A stretch of 64,000 bases of DNA from Hydrangea macrophylla (lineage: Eukaryota; Streptophyta; Magnoliopsida; Cornales; Hydrangeaceae), in contig CM066988.1 in NCBI GenBank assembly GCA_033977485.1, positions 32,360,001-32,424,000 on the forward strand, written 5' to 3'. Position 1 is the first letter of the stretch, and every line of letters begins with the position of its first letter. Below the pieces are notes generated by a model. The model was not told where the DNA came from. It saw nothing but the letters and a program-made list of their open reading frames with translations, and ran no database searches. The position numbers and the translations under genes are program-made. Shown here piece by piece: positions 9,978-21,600 of the stretch.

Positions 9978-10790
9978 TTAGGTTTAGAAGTTCACCGTCT
10001 GTCCGTCACTCTTAAGTTAAGAACCGTAAGATATTCCGGAGATAGTAACCGATGCTAAGATAGTTTTCCTTCGAGCAGGTAGTATGGAGTAACAAAAAGA
10101 GTATGACGCTGAAGATGAAGAGCACAAGACCACCATGGATAGGAAGGTCATTTCCTGAGGTTCAACCCATATTGGTGCCACTATCAGGCCCAGTGCCGTA
10201 GGGAGATAGGAAGTGGACACGTTGTTTCTTCTGTGAGAGACCTGTTCCAGAGATAGCATATCACAGAGTGGTAGCACCGCGTTTATTGTCCGTTGAGATG
10301 GAGGATGGATTCTTAGCTAGTTCATCTTATGTTCTTATTCCACTTCTTTTGATGTACTCCAGATTTGTAGAACTAGTATTCGTACCATTGTTGTACCCTT
10401 TTATTTTCTGATCAGTAGTAGTTTGTTTCTGACTTAACTTAGCTATAATTGTATGGAAGAGATGATTTCTTACTTTTAACTAATTGCTAATCTTACCTCT
10501 TATATGTTTATTACTAATAAGATTATAGGTGTGACCATTAGTCGATAGACGTGTAGGCACTGACGAACTTCCTGAGATATATCTCGGAACAGTCAGTTCA
10601 ACCTAGAGTCTAGAAAGACCAAGGATAAGGATGCCTTACCCTTAATCCTAGTAGTAGTTGTGATGATCATTATATGCTAGAAATCCCTGTTAACTCAATA
10701 CTGTTACTTGTCATATGATCAGACGAGATAAGATAAGATATTAACCAAATAGGTGTTAACTCGTAGGTATAACCCTTGCTAGCATACACC
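9978..10790 (+). other. E leader between PBS and gag
   Basis: No convincing ORF; the acidic ORF found in A and D is not recognisable here. Just before gag lies ctcgtag/gtat (AG at 10765-10766), an acceptor-like site 25 bases before the ATG. Confidence 0.5.
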
Positions 10791-11927
10791 ATGGTTAAGA
10801 GAAAACAGAATACTCAGAATTCATCCAACGGACCAACAAATGTGATACCTCCAGCAGTAGATCCCACTGGATTGATAGGAGCCCTTGTCCGACGTGTGGA
10901 GCAAGCAAGTGATCACTTGGACCGCGTCATCAACAGCAGGGATATTTGTCAGACAGGAGATAAACTGCTTGAGAGATTCCGTGCACTTCAACCAGGGACT
11001 TTCACTGGAATGACAGAAGCATGGGAAGCTGAGCAATGGCTCCGAGATATGGAACGAATGTTTCAAGCCCTTGATTGCGACGAGATGGAGAAAAGACGCT
11101 TAGCTGTTTTTCAATTGACCTATTCGGCAGCAGACTGGTGGGAATCTGTTGAAGCTACAATGGGCGAAGATGTTACAAGGAAAATGACATGGGATGCGTT
11201 CAAGACAAAATTCCTAGCAAAGTATTTTCCTAGGACGGAAAGAAATAAGAAGAAAAAGGAATTCATAGAGCTAGTTCAAGGCAACATGACGGTACAAGAA
11301 TACACGGCGAAATTTGAAAGACTATCACGATTTGCTCCCTACATGGTAGATACTCAGCGAAACAAGACACTGCAATATTACGAAGGACTTAATCCAGACA
11401 TTCAAAAGACAGCAGCAGTATACCTTGACCAACCATTCGAAGAAATGGTCGAATTAGTCACACAACTAGAGAATATAGCTCTGAACAGCAAGAAACTAAA
11501 AAGCCACCCACAAGGAGAAAAAGACAACTGGTTCCAGACAACCAACCCAGGAGAAAGTCGAAGAGGCAATCAAGAGTCACGAGCAAGCGCTCGAATGCAG
11601 TCTGTAATCACTAGAGGAAACTCTAAGCGCACTCAGAACCATAACAAGAGACAGCAAATCAGTGACAGAAGAGTTAGCCAGACAGCCGTTCAGACACATG
11701 TAAAGCAACGTGATATCTGCTACAACTGCGGAACACTTGGACACCACTCCAAAGAATGCACAGTACCGAGACAGCTCACCGGGAAACGAGTACAGTGTTT
11801 CAATTGTGGAAAGACTGGACATGTACGTAAAAAATGCCCCGAACAAGAAGTTCAGAACCATGCTCCACCACCACCACAGAAATCCAGAGAGAGAACTCGT
11901 AGATCAACAAATCAATTCCAGCACTGA
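10791..11927 (+). CDS. gag: E gag polyprotein
   Basis: It encodes 378 residues from the ATG at 10791 (MVKRKQNTQNSSN), chosen because the frame's earlier codons only offer TTG. The gag core (about residues 50-230) aligns by eye with A's gag: DKLLERFRALQPGTFTGMTE and KRRLAVFQLTYSAADWWES. The C-terminus is basic with two intact CCHC knuckles, CYNCGTLGHHSKEC and CFNCGKTGHVRKKC. It is the only ORF of the element and has no internal stop, in contrast to every other ORF nearby, which suggests recent activity or selection. It should assemble particles and package E RNA while RT and integrase come from another element. Confidence 0.9.
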   Translation: MVKRKQNTQNSSNGPTNVIPPAVDPTGLIGALVRRVEQASDHLDRVINSRDICQTGDKLLERFRALQPGTFTGMTEAWEAEQWLRDMERMFQALDCDEMEKRRLAVFQLTYSAADWWESVEATMGEDVTRKMTWDAFKTKFLAKYFPRTERNKKKKEFIELVQGNMTVQEYTAKFERLSRFAPYMVDTQRNKTLQYYEGLNPDIQKTAAVYLDQPFEEMVELVTQLENIALNSKKLKSHPQGEKDNWFQTTNPGESRRGNQESRASARMQSVITRGNSKRTQNHNKRQQISDRRVSQTAVQTHVKQRDICYNCGTLGHHSKECTVPRQLTGKRVQCFNCGKTGHVRKKCPEQEVQNHAPPPPQKSRERTRRSTNQFQH

Positions 11928-12227
11928 ACAGAATGGAAGACTTAAGGTACCATGCCCACTGCTAGAATTCTGAACTCTATATGGAAATGATATTACCAGA
12001 TGATTGGGGACGTTCAAGAGAAATCATGAAGAAGAACTGATGTATTTCCAAGAAATTCAGACCCCAGGAACAGTGGACAACAACTTATGGTCAGGAAGAC
12101 CATTTAGATTGATAAGAGCGCCTGAGTTAGTATAGAACAACTAACCATATGAGTAAGACTTGGTACATTTAAGATCTAGCAAGCTCTAGATTTCGAGGAC
12201 GAAATCCTCAAATAAGGTGGGTAGAGA
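11928..12227 (+). other. E post-gag tail with conserved box and polypurine tract
   Basis: It holds no pol. TTTCGAGGACGAAAT lies at 12191-12205, and a purine-rich aaataaggtgggtagaga directly precedes the 3' LTR at 12228. Element A has the sister box TTTCGGGGACGAAAT at 20031-20045, also just before its PPT, so this piece is a retained end of an ancestral chromovirus. Confidence 0.7.
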
Positions 12228-14242
12228 TGTAGCACCCAGAATTTTCTAGAAATTCCACGTAGGAATCTAGAATAGTGACGTCACCCGAGGAGATGATTAC
12301 AGAAGATCCATTAGGAGTCCTTACTAGGATCCTTGGTAATCGTCTTGACGACGACTATATCAGTTTAAATCTAGTGTTTATTAGAATAGACGTAAACTCA
12401 ACATGTGTAGTTTCATAGTTAGAAATATAGATGACTTAAACAGAAACCAGTACACAGCCCGTACCTGCACAATTTACATTTGTGACTCATTTCACAAGTA
12501 ATGCTTATCTATTGGAGCACTGACACATGCCATAAGATACTTAACCTGTGAGTAGGACCCACAATGTATTTAGGAGTTAAGTGGGACCCACACTACCTCC
12601 CTAGGTGGACCCCACCCTGATAATCTACCCTTAGACACACACAGCATACACATGCACGTACTCTGGGACTCAGGAGCACACCCATATGCACAACCTGAGA
12701 TGGGACCCACACTACCACTTGGCGGTTCTGTGGACCCCACCTTAATCTACCCCTGGACACACAAACATACATGCATAGGTATGCATTTGGTGCACCAACT
12801 ACACACACAACCAAACCTCCCCACCACTTCCCTCTATATAATGCACCCCCTTCACACCATTTCACCCACACAAAATCTGTTCTAATCAGATTATAGAGAG
12901 AGAGAGAACCGAGAGAGTGAGAGAAAGCTTGAGAGAACATCTCTCACCCCACCACCCCCGGCCTCTATACACACACCCCCTACATTGTGTGCACTACCAC
13001 CACCACCACCTCTGTCCATCCCTTCCCAGCACACACAGACTACACTCCCTCCCTGTACTCTCCCCATCTCTCACTATACACACACACATTCACGCAGGAG
13101 AAGAAGAGAGAGATCCGAGAAGTTTAAAGCAACCAAAGGTAAAACCCCACCCCCCCATTGCATTTCAAACCTTCTGCATGTCATCCAGAAGCCTCTAGAC
13201 CCACATGCAAGCTCCCAAACAGAGCCTAAGGCTCACTGTGAGCTCCGGCCAGCCATTAGAGCTCAAGATCGAGCTTGATTTTCAAATCACAAACAAAGCC
13301 CTAAAAATCTACACCAATCAGACCCAATTGGTCCCAGGTAGACCCCCTTGTAGCAGGTCTGGGTTTGGGAGTCGATTGAATGGCCATGCAGGCCATTATT
13401 CTTTCAAAGGGCCGAAAGAATAATCGACTGGTAGGAGGATCAAACGAATGAAACTTTGATCCAGCTTCTAGTATGTGAAATAGGGGTCATTCCCGGTCAT
13501 TTTGCCGTTGACCGCATCGATTTTGGTTAAGAAATGAGAAAGATATGGAGGATTGAAGAATCGCCGGCGAAGCCCGACTTTCCGGTGGCCTGGTCTCGCC
13601 GGAGAAGAAGATGACGACTCGATTGGGATCGGGTTATAACAGGCGGGTCCGGATCGGGTTTGGGTAGGGTTAGGATGAGAGAGTAAATGGGTTTGGGTAG
13701 CGGGCCGGGTTCGGTTTAAATAACCCACGGGTCCTCTTTAGTGGAACGGCGTCGTTTTGACGCCATGGGTCGGGTTGTGGGTTTGGGTTGAGTATGGTTC
13801 GGGTCTTCTTGTGTCTAGGTGTGGGTCAGGGTTTGGTTCGGGTTTAGTTAGGGTTTGGGCTAGCGGGTTGGGTCGCCTTGTGTCTGTAGTTGGGATAGGT
13901 TAGGTTCGGGTTTGGTTTAGGGTTTGGGTTAACGGGTAGGTTTAGATTGTGAGTGTATCTGGGTTTTGGGTTCGGGTTAGGGTCAACCCGAATGGGTTTC
14001 AGGGTAGGTTTCTCTTGTGTCTTTAAATGGGTAATCCATTTAGAGTCGGGTCGGGTCAGGGTCTGACCCATCGGGCCACGAGTTTGGGTTGTCTTGTGAG
14101 TTTATATGGGTAGCCCGTTTAGGATTCGGGTTCGGATTCGGGTCAAACCCGCGAGTTTTGTCTGGGTCCTTTTGAGAGTGTATTCGGGTAACCCGTTTAC
14201 CCATGGATTGGTTCGGGTCGACCCGTCGGGTCTGTGGAATTG

Positions 14243-14283
<41 letters not shown>

Positions 14284-16754
14284 GATTATTATTATTAGTA
14301 TTAATTAGTTTTAAAGGGTTTAATTAGTTTTAATAATTATTAATTAATTTATAATTAAACCATTAAGATTTTTAATATTATAGGATATTATTTTAATATT
14401 CTATATATCATTATTATATTATAAATATTGTATATTTATTATTTATATGATTAATATAAATAATAAATATTAGTTTTAAATGGTTTTAAATAGATAATAA
14501 ATACCTATGTGTATTTATTAATTCTAGAAAATTTGGGTAATGACCCTGTGACTATTTTATTACATAGTGTAAGTAATAAAGCTATAATAGTATAGTCCAG
14601 TATTTTTAATAATTAATAAGGAGCTATTTTATAAGTATATTAATTATTAAAAATACCAAACGAGCTCCGAAAATTATAAAATAAATACTGGTGGTGTATT
14701 TTAATATCTAGTATTTAATAAAAATACTTTTAAGTACTGATTTCTCTGTATAATTATAATTACATATTTAAATCCCGTTTCGGGTATTTTCTGGCATATA
14801 TTATCTTCAATAATTCATAATAAATAATCTAGGACTCCGAAAATTACGCGGTCAGTTCCCAGAGTCTTAGAATAATGTCTAGAACATTTCCGTAAAGTTT
14901 GGTGACTTTTCGACTCGGTCGAAAATACAGCCTGTCTTTTAGGGCCTGCATTAGTATAGTAAGCCCCGCATATTACCTTGTAAAACGCGACGGACTCCGA
15001 TTTGAGTCTAGTCAATGGCGTTGGACTTAGAATGACACGTAGATCACTACCTTGAGGTTTATGACCTCATTTGGTAAAATTACCATTTTGCCCCTATAGT
15101 TGTACTCATACATTACTTCTGTTTATTCCGTTTATTGTTGTAGAAACTTGACGTTTATCTGCGTTTCGAGGAGCGGCGACTCGAGGTGAGTTTCCTAACC
15201 TCACTCTAATCCTAATAAGATGTATATAAGATGTTTAAAAGCTACCGGTATGATATTTGGTATAACTGATAAGCTGATTTATGATGTCAAGTGTATTTCC
15301 ATTAATTATAAGATGTCTAAAAGCATGCTGTGGTAGTGCTATCGCATACGTGAGCATGTCAAGGGTTTTATCTATATGTTTATCGGTATCAAATCTATGT
15401 TATATGATCCATGCTCTATATGTTACGTTTCTGCTGCTATGTGTTAAATGCACGTTTTACGATGTTGTTGACTGGAATAGATAACGCATGCCATGTTAAT
15501 AATAAAGAGGAATGAAAGTAGATTTGCATGTGAGCATTGATAGTGGACGCACGTGCATTTCATGACATGTGTCAGTGTGCGTTGCATGAGAGAAACAAGT
15601 GTTTGATGAGAATGTGAATGAGATGAGATGTGATTTCTGGATCCCATGGATCAACGGCTGACGAGCCGGGTGGACATGAACGGTTAGGGTTCCTAGCGCG
15701 CCTCTCGCCGTTGAAGACGTCTGGTGATGCGCATACGTGGTTGAAGACGTCCCATGTATCGTTGAATACGTCCGGCTAGTGCTCTAATATACTTCTCAGC
15801 TGTGTAGACGACCGGTGAGAGTATACACATGGTTGAAGACGTCCCATGTGCCAGTTTCATTGTTTACAGATAGTGTGCGCCGTGAAGACGTCCGGTGGCC
15901 TATCAAGGGAATGAGTATGAATTGGCTGTGATGGTATATTATCATCCTTGATATACCACGTGTTGTCAAGTGGATGGGAAAGAGAAAGCGAATGATGAGA
16001 TTGAGTTGAGGAGGAAATGAACTGGTACAAATGATTTGGTTTTGGAAAGTTTTGGTTTTAAAATAAAATGGTTTTGAAAATATCTGTTTTAAAAGCAAGT
16101 GTCTTTGAAAAGAGTTGGGAATGAGTCTTATTGATCATGCATTTGCACGCACGAGTTTATAATAAAGAGAATGTATTCTATGATGTTATATTTATCTATT
16201 TACCTTTCTTGTTGAAACCTCTATTATGCCCGTGGTGAGAATGCGTCTTTTGATAAGAGAATAACCATGCTTTAAAGTACTAAACTATGACGTGAGTTGA
16301 GAGATGTGTTGTATTTACTGATTATTGTGCGGTTGAGACTCTCACTCAGCCTTGTTCCAAGGCTGACGGCATGTTACGGCCTGGGCATTCGTATGCCCAG
16401 AGTGTTGCAGGTTTGGAGATAGATAGAAGAGTTCAGGATGCTGTACCGTGGAGCCAAGGAGAATAAAGCCTTGTCCAAGACCTGATAGACAGTTCCTCAA
16501 GTTTTAAGATTGTATAAATTGTTTAGTATGGCCTCTTGTATTAAGATTTAAGTTATTGTAACCCCTGTTTAATTTTCGCTGTTGTATTTACGCTCTGATA
16601 AGTTTAGATTATGCTTATGCCCTAGCATTTCCCCTTATGATTGCATGGTGCGGAGTTAGAAGGACAGAACGGTTATCAAACTAGTCACGTGTCTACGGAC
16701 CCATAAAGGAAAATTTTTATTTTCCCTATTTTTGGCTTACTCCGGGGCGTGACA
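12228..16754 (+). repeat. E 3' LTR (4527 bp)
   Basis: It is a copy of 5472-9955. It is longer mainly because of the ATT microsatellite, one extra ACC unit near 13007 and an 18-base gain near 16040. It ends GGGGCGTGACA and is followed by target duplication AAGAT. No gene inside. Confidence 0.92.
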
Positions 16755-17493
16755 AAGATGGTGCGTGAATTGGGTTTGCTACCCCTAGCACTTGAACCAA
16801 CCCTTAATGCCGTTTCGCCCTTGGGAGTATCCGTTAAGTTAGGTAAGGTGTGCAAGGATTGTCCCTTGATACTGGAGGATAGAAATCTTCTGGCAGACTT
16901 GATAGTCTTGTCAATGTTTGAGTTCGATGTGATCCTAGGAATGGATTAATTGGCTTACCAAGTATGGTGCTAACCTGGATTGTGTTAGTCGAACCATTGT
17001 CTTTTCGATGCCTGGTCGCCCGCAGATCAGATTTCGGTGCCAACCATTGAGCGACATGTTTACCACGAGCTGCCTAGCCACGATTAAGACTTCAAGCATG
17101 GAGCTTACTATCAAGCAGATCCCCGTTATTCAAGACTTTGAAGATGTGTTCCGAAGTATCTCAGGACTTCCGCCGAAGAGGGAGATAGACTTCTGCATTG
17201 AGTTAGCACCCGGAACGTTGCCGATTTCCAAGACCCCGTATTGGATGGCACCAATAGAAATGCTAGAATTGAAGAAGCAAGTTCAGGAACTCGAAGATTT
17301 AGGTTTTGTTCGCCCGAGTACATCACCTTGGGGAGCACCAGTTCTATTTGTAAAGAAGAAGGATGGAGAGCTACGACTCTGTATCGACTACAGGGAGCTG
17401 AATAAGGTCACGATCAAGAATAGGTATCCACTTCCTCGGATAGACGACCTGTTCGATCAACTACAAGGATCAAGGCTATTCTCAAAAAATTGA
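16755..17493 (+). pseudogene. pol: Element A pol, part 1: protease C-terminus to RT start
   Basis: It resumes the protease split at 5471 (MVRELGLLPL...VILGMD). The frame is then shifted by four extra bases (taat, 16947-16950), where a Trp is expected after GMD. The next frame carries RT motifs: [47 protein letters not shown] and [21 protein letters not shown]. It stops at 17493 because a run of six A (17484-17489) shifts the frame within LFSKIDLRSG. In working relatives this is one continuous polyprotein that cuts gag-pol and copies the RNA. Confidence 0.9.
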
Positions 17494-17494
17494 T

Positions 17495-19264
17495 TTGCGT
17501 TCAGGATACCATCAATTGCTAGTTCGACCGAAAGACATACCGAAAACTGCCTTCAGGACAAGATATGGACACTACGAATTTCTAGTGATGTCTTTTGGAT
17601 TGACTAATGCCCCGGCAGTATTCATGGACCTAATGAATAGAGTATTCAGACCCTATCTGGATCAATTCATTATAGTATTCATCGACAACATTCTAATTTA
17701 TTCAAGGACGGAAGAGGAACATAAGAAGCATCTACAAATTGCTCTACAGACTCTCAGAGACAATAGTCTGTATGCGAAATTCCTCAAATGTGAATTTTGG
17801 CTTCATGAAATTAAATTCCTGGGACATGTGATATCACAGGATGGGATTTCCATAGACTCATCTAAGATCGATGCAGTCTTGAGATGGAATAGACCAACCA
17901 ATGCAACCGAAGTTAGGAGTTTTCTTGGATTGGCTGGGTATTACCGGAAATTTGTGGAAGGATTCTCTAGAATCGCAGGACCGTTGACAAGCCTGACTAG
18001 GAAGAAGACGGAGTACGAATGGACTGATAAACATGAGGATGCATTTCGGGAATTGAAAGAGAGACTAACCTCAGCACCCGTGCTTGCGATACCTAAGAGT
18101 GGTGAACGATTCATAATCTATAGTGATGCATCACACCAAGGACTTGGTTGTGTGCTAATGCAAGAGGGGAATGTCATCGCATACGGATCGAGACAATTGA
18201 AGCCGCATGAGAAGAACTATCCGACGCACGACTTGGAACTAGCCGCAATCGTGTTCGCCCTGAAGATTTGGAGACACTATTTGTATGGAGAAAAGTTCGA
18301 CTTGTTCTCAGATCACAAGAGTTTAAGGTACCTGTTCTCTCAGAAGGAGTTGAACATGCTACAACGGAGATGGATGGAACTACTCAAAGACTACGACTTC
18401 TCTTTGCAATACCACCCGGGTAAAGCAAATGTTGTAGCCGACGCTCTGAGCCGGAGGCCACGCCTTTTGGTTTCTTCGATTTTGATTAGGGAATGGCGAG
18501 CATTGGAGACGTTAGTCGAATTCTACCTTCAACCAGTAGAATCAGGAGAAGGACAACACTTTGGATGTCTTGTCGTGCAACCAACTCTCATCAGCCGTAT
18601 CTTGGAAGCTCAACAGTCGAACGAGGATTTAAAGTTATGGTTTGCCAAGATGTCTGTAAAGGAACCAGAAATATGGAGTATTAGTACGGACGGAGCACTG
18701 AGATGCAAAGGTAGACTCTGTGTGCCAAATGACGATGGTCTCAGGAAGAACATTCTGGACGAAGCACACAAGTCAAGGATGACTATCCACCCGGGAGGAA
18801 ACAAGATGTATAAGGACTTGAAAAGAAACTTCTGGTGGCAAGGAATGAAGCGAGAAGTGGCCGAGTATGTATCGCAATGTCTTATTTGCAAACAAGTGAA
18901 GGCAGAGCATCAGAAACCACCTGGACTCCTACAACCGCTACCGATTCCCCAATGGAAATGGGAGCACATCACCATGGATTTTGTGGTTGGATTGCCAAAA
19001 CCTCAACGAAGCAACGACGCTATTTGGGTAATAGTGGATCGACTCACCAAGTCAGCACATTTTATCGCCTACAGCATGACGCACCCTGTTGAAAGATTGA
19101 GACGGATGTATCTACAGCAAGTTGTGCGACTACACGGTGTACCTGTCTCAATAGTTTCAGATCAAGATTCACGCTTTACCGCAGAATTCTGGAAAAGCCT
19201 TCAGACAGCAATGGGAACTTCTTTGAATTTGAGTTCAGACTTCCATCCACAGACAGATGGTTAG
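17495..19264 (+). pseudogene. pol: Element A pol, part 2: RT catalytic core, RNase H, integrase
   Basis: The RT palm continues with [25 protein letters not shown], and an active site reading FIDN instead of FIDD (Asn codon 17687-17689), so the second catalytic Asp is lost. RNase H shows [34 protein letters not shown] and VVADALSRR. Integrase shows the HHCC finger (HPGGNKM...CLICKQVK), the first catalytic Asp in [10 protein letters not shown] and the second in [13 protein letters not shown] at 19262-19264 replaces the Gln of HPQTDGQTERVNQ (CAG to TAG, a deamination-type change). Confidence 0.92.
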
Positions 19265-20014
19265 ACAGAACGAGTCAATCAAGTGATGGAAGATATGTTG
19301 CGAGCCTGTGTCATTGAATTCGAGAGTTCACGGGAGACGCATCTACCTTTGATCGAGTTTGCCTACAACAACAGCTACCACACGAGCATAGGGATGGCAC
19401 CGTTTGAAGCTTTGTATGGAAGACCTTGCCGATCACCGCTGTGTTGGACCGAAGTCGGAGATACTCAACTACTTGGGCCCGAGATGATTCGAGAAACCAA
19501 CGAGAAGATCCAGATTGTACGAGAGAAGATGAAGGCAGCGCAATCCAGACACAAGAGCTATGCCGACAAGCGACGGAAAGATCTAGAGTTTGCAGTTGGA
19601 GATCATGTACTACTCAAAGTCTCACCAGTTCGAGGTATCGTCAGATTCGGACAGAAGAAAGGTAAGCTATTGCCACGATTCATCGGACCATTCGAGATCC
19701 TAGAACGTGTTGGGAAGGTTGCTTATCGACTTGCGTTGCCGCCAAAGATGTCAGGAGTACACAACGTTTTCCACATCAGCATGTTGAGGACGTGTGCCCA
19801 CAACCCAGCGCACGAGATCAGTTTTGAAGATATCGAAGCGAACGAGAACGTGACCTACAACGAGGGACCAGTGCGTATTCTGGACCGAGGAGTGAAGAAG
19901 CTCAGAAACAAGGATATTCCGCTAGTGAAGGTTCAGTGGAAGCACCACGACGAAGGAGAAGCTTCATGGGAATTGGAGTCGGAGATGCAAGAGAAGTTTC
20001 CATTTTTGTTTTAA
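19265..20014 (+). pseudogene. pol: Element A pol, part 3: integrase C-terminus and chromodomain-like tail
   Basis: It continues the integrase after the nonsense codon: TERVNQVMEDMLR carries the catalytic Glu. Then come [31 protein letters not shown] and the GPY/F-type module LPRFIGPFEILERVGKVAYR. The last 45 residues (ILDRGVKKLRNKDIPLVKV..., WKHHDEGEASWE) have the character of the chromodomain that directs chromovirus integration into heterochromatin. The TAA lies at 20012-20014. Confidence 0.88.
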
Positions 20015-20030
20015 CCCTATTTATTTCGGA

Positions 20031-20065
20031 TTTCGGGGACGAAATCATTAATGAGTGGTGGATGA
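20031..20065 (+). other. Conserved box and polypurine tract of element A
   Basis: TTTCGGGGACGAAAT (20031-20045), then the purine-rich atgagtggtggatga immediately before the LTR start TGTAATACCC at 20066. The PPT would prime plus-strand DNA. Confidence 0.75.
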
Positions 20066-20169
20066 TGTAATACCCTGTATTTTGTAATGAGATTATATAA
20101 ATTAGACCTTGTATATTTCCTTTCAATACTTGTATGAGCTTGGCCTTACCCTTGGTATAGTTTGGGTAC

Positions 20170-20256
20170 CAATCGATTGATACTCTTACCAATCGATTGA
20201 CAAGTATACCAATCGATTGCTTATGTCAATCGATTGACACTTATACCAATCGATTG
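20170..20256 (+). promoter_or_regulatory. Upstream CAATCGATTG array in A LTR
   Basis: Five perfect 10-base palindromes start at 20170, 20190, 20210, 20227 and 20247 (steps 20, 20, 17, 20). The last is about 60 bases upstream of the TATA box. Intervening spacers differ, while motif and spacing are kept. Confidence 0.85.
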
Positions 20257-20316
20257 GAGGCAGCTGGGCAGATTCTTTTGCTCTGGCTGGGGTTTGTCCA
20301 CGTGAACACCTTCTCC

Positions 20317-20327
20317 CTATATATACC
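20317..20327 (+). promoter_or_regulatory. TATA box of A LTR
   Basis: CTATATATACC lies in a context typical of plant core promoters. The sequence turns GA-rich about 40 bases on, so transcription probably starts near 20350. Confidence 0.65.
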
Positions 20328-20749
20328 AGCCCATTTTGGGCGGATTTCTGTTTACAGAAATCAGAGAGAGTGAGAGGGAGAGTCTTGTGTGTGTATTTTA
20401 TATATATATATACACTCATATATATATACACATATATATACACCCATTCACTCACACACACACAGATGGATTGAAGAGAAAGAAGAAGAAGACCAGAAAG
20501 AAGAAGAAAAGAAGGAGAAAGAGAAGAGAGAAGACAGAAAACTAGAGAGAGAGGGAGGAAGACCACCATTGAAGCTCCAAGCTTCAATACACATTCCCAA
20601 ACACACCCTCTAATCCCAAGGTGAGTTTTAAACTCACTTGGTAGCTTTATATTGGTGTTAGAACATGCTTGAATGAAGAAATGGAGTGTAAACCATGTAT
20701 TCCCGTTTATATGTGTTACACAGTCTTCACTGTGAAGAAGACGAAGTGT

Positions 20750-20958
20750 CAATCGATTGATACTCTTACCAATCAATTGACATCTTTCAGGTTCCACTCG
20801 ATTGACACTTTATGCAATCGATTGGCATGGATTGTGATCCAATCGATTGAATCTTCTACCAATCGATTGACACCACTTTTTACCAATCGATTGAATCTTC
20901 TACCAATCAATTGACACCACTTTTATACCAATCGATTGACCTCTATACCAATCGATTG
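20750..20958 (+). repeat. Downstream CAATCGATTG array in A LTR, alternating 20/25-base spacing
   Basis: Ten units start at 20750, 20770, 20795, 20815, 20840, 20860, 20884, 20904, 20929 and 20949. Steps are 20, 25, 20, 25, 20, 24, 20, 25, 20. Seven units are perfect CAATCGATTG; 20770 and 20904 read CAATCAATTG and 20795 reads CACTCGATTG. The array begins about 130 bases after the GTGAGT donor-like site. Confidence 0.88.
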
Positions 20959-21269
20959 GAAGTTTCAGAATACTGCTTTCCTTATAATAAATGTTTAGTT
21001 GTTTATTTACTGTTCAGTATTTCCCAGTATGCTTTATTATTGTAATACAGACATGATAATGAGTTAATGTGGCGTAGGATCGTAGTAACAACAAGATTAA
21101 CGAATAATGTTTATGATGTTAGATAAACGGAATAGTCATGAATCCTTTGGAGTTAATGTTCATTTCATTCAGAGTAGTCGGGCCACATTGGGATTGTCAT
21201 GTATCGGTAATAGAGTTGAACTTAAGTAGGTTTGCTAAGATTCGGGAACCTTGCGTGGGCGGGCTTTGG

Positions 21270-21600
21270 TCGATCATATGTTCTTAAAAGCGGTAGACAG
21301 ACGAAGGTGTCTATGACTTGCGGTGAACCGGACCAATTGCCCTAAGATAGCCAGATGATCTAATCATATGTTCTTAAAAGCGATAGACAGACGAAGGTGT
21401 CTATGACATGCGGTGGACCGCGATCACTGGTAGACATCGCTAAGTCGTGGCATAGAATGATGTACTGTTGCTTAAAGCGTTATATCCCTGACATGCGGTG
21501 AACTGTGCATACGTTCTTAAAAGCGGGGGATGGACTAACGTGGTATCCATGACATGCGGTGAACTGTGCATATGTTCTTAAAAGCGGTGGACAGAGTAAT
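21270..21600 (+). repeat. Degenerate tandem repeat in A LTR
   Basis: Four to five copies of a 60-95 base unit carry ATGTTCTTAAAAGCGG ... GACATGCGGTGAAC, for example at about 21279, 21367, 21510 and 21571. They sit near the end of the LTR. No coding potential. Confidence 0.7.

Larger units (their letters stand above)
5472..16754 (+). mobile_element. Element E: gag-only non-autonomous LTR retrotransposon with 4.5-kb LTRs
   Basis: Two LTRs (5472-9955 and 12228-16754), both TG...CA, flank only 2272 bases. These contain a PBS (9966), one gag ORF (10791-11927), a conserved TTTCGAGGACGAAAT box and a polypurine tract. There is no protease, RT, RNase H or integrase, so it must borrow pol. A 5-base target duplication AAGAT brackets it (5467-5471, 16755-16759). 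The organisation matches the published class of terminal-repeat retrotransposons with only GAG (TR-GAG). LTR termini, PBS context (TGACAGGG...TGGTATCAGAGC) and the TTTCGAGGACGAAAT box resemble chromoviruses A and D, suggesting such a helper. Confidence 0.9.

Noticed and set aside
20336..20613. Lys/Glu/Arg-rich short frames after A's TATA box
   Set aside because: They are translations of GA and TA repeats in the LTR leader, with no homology to known proteins.
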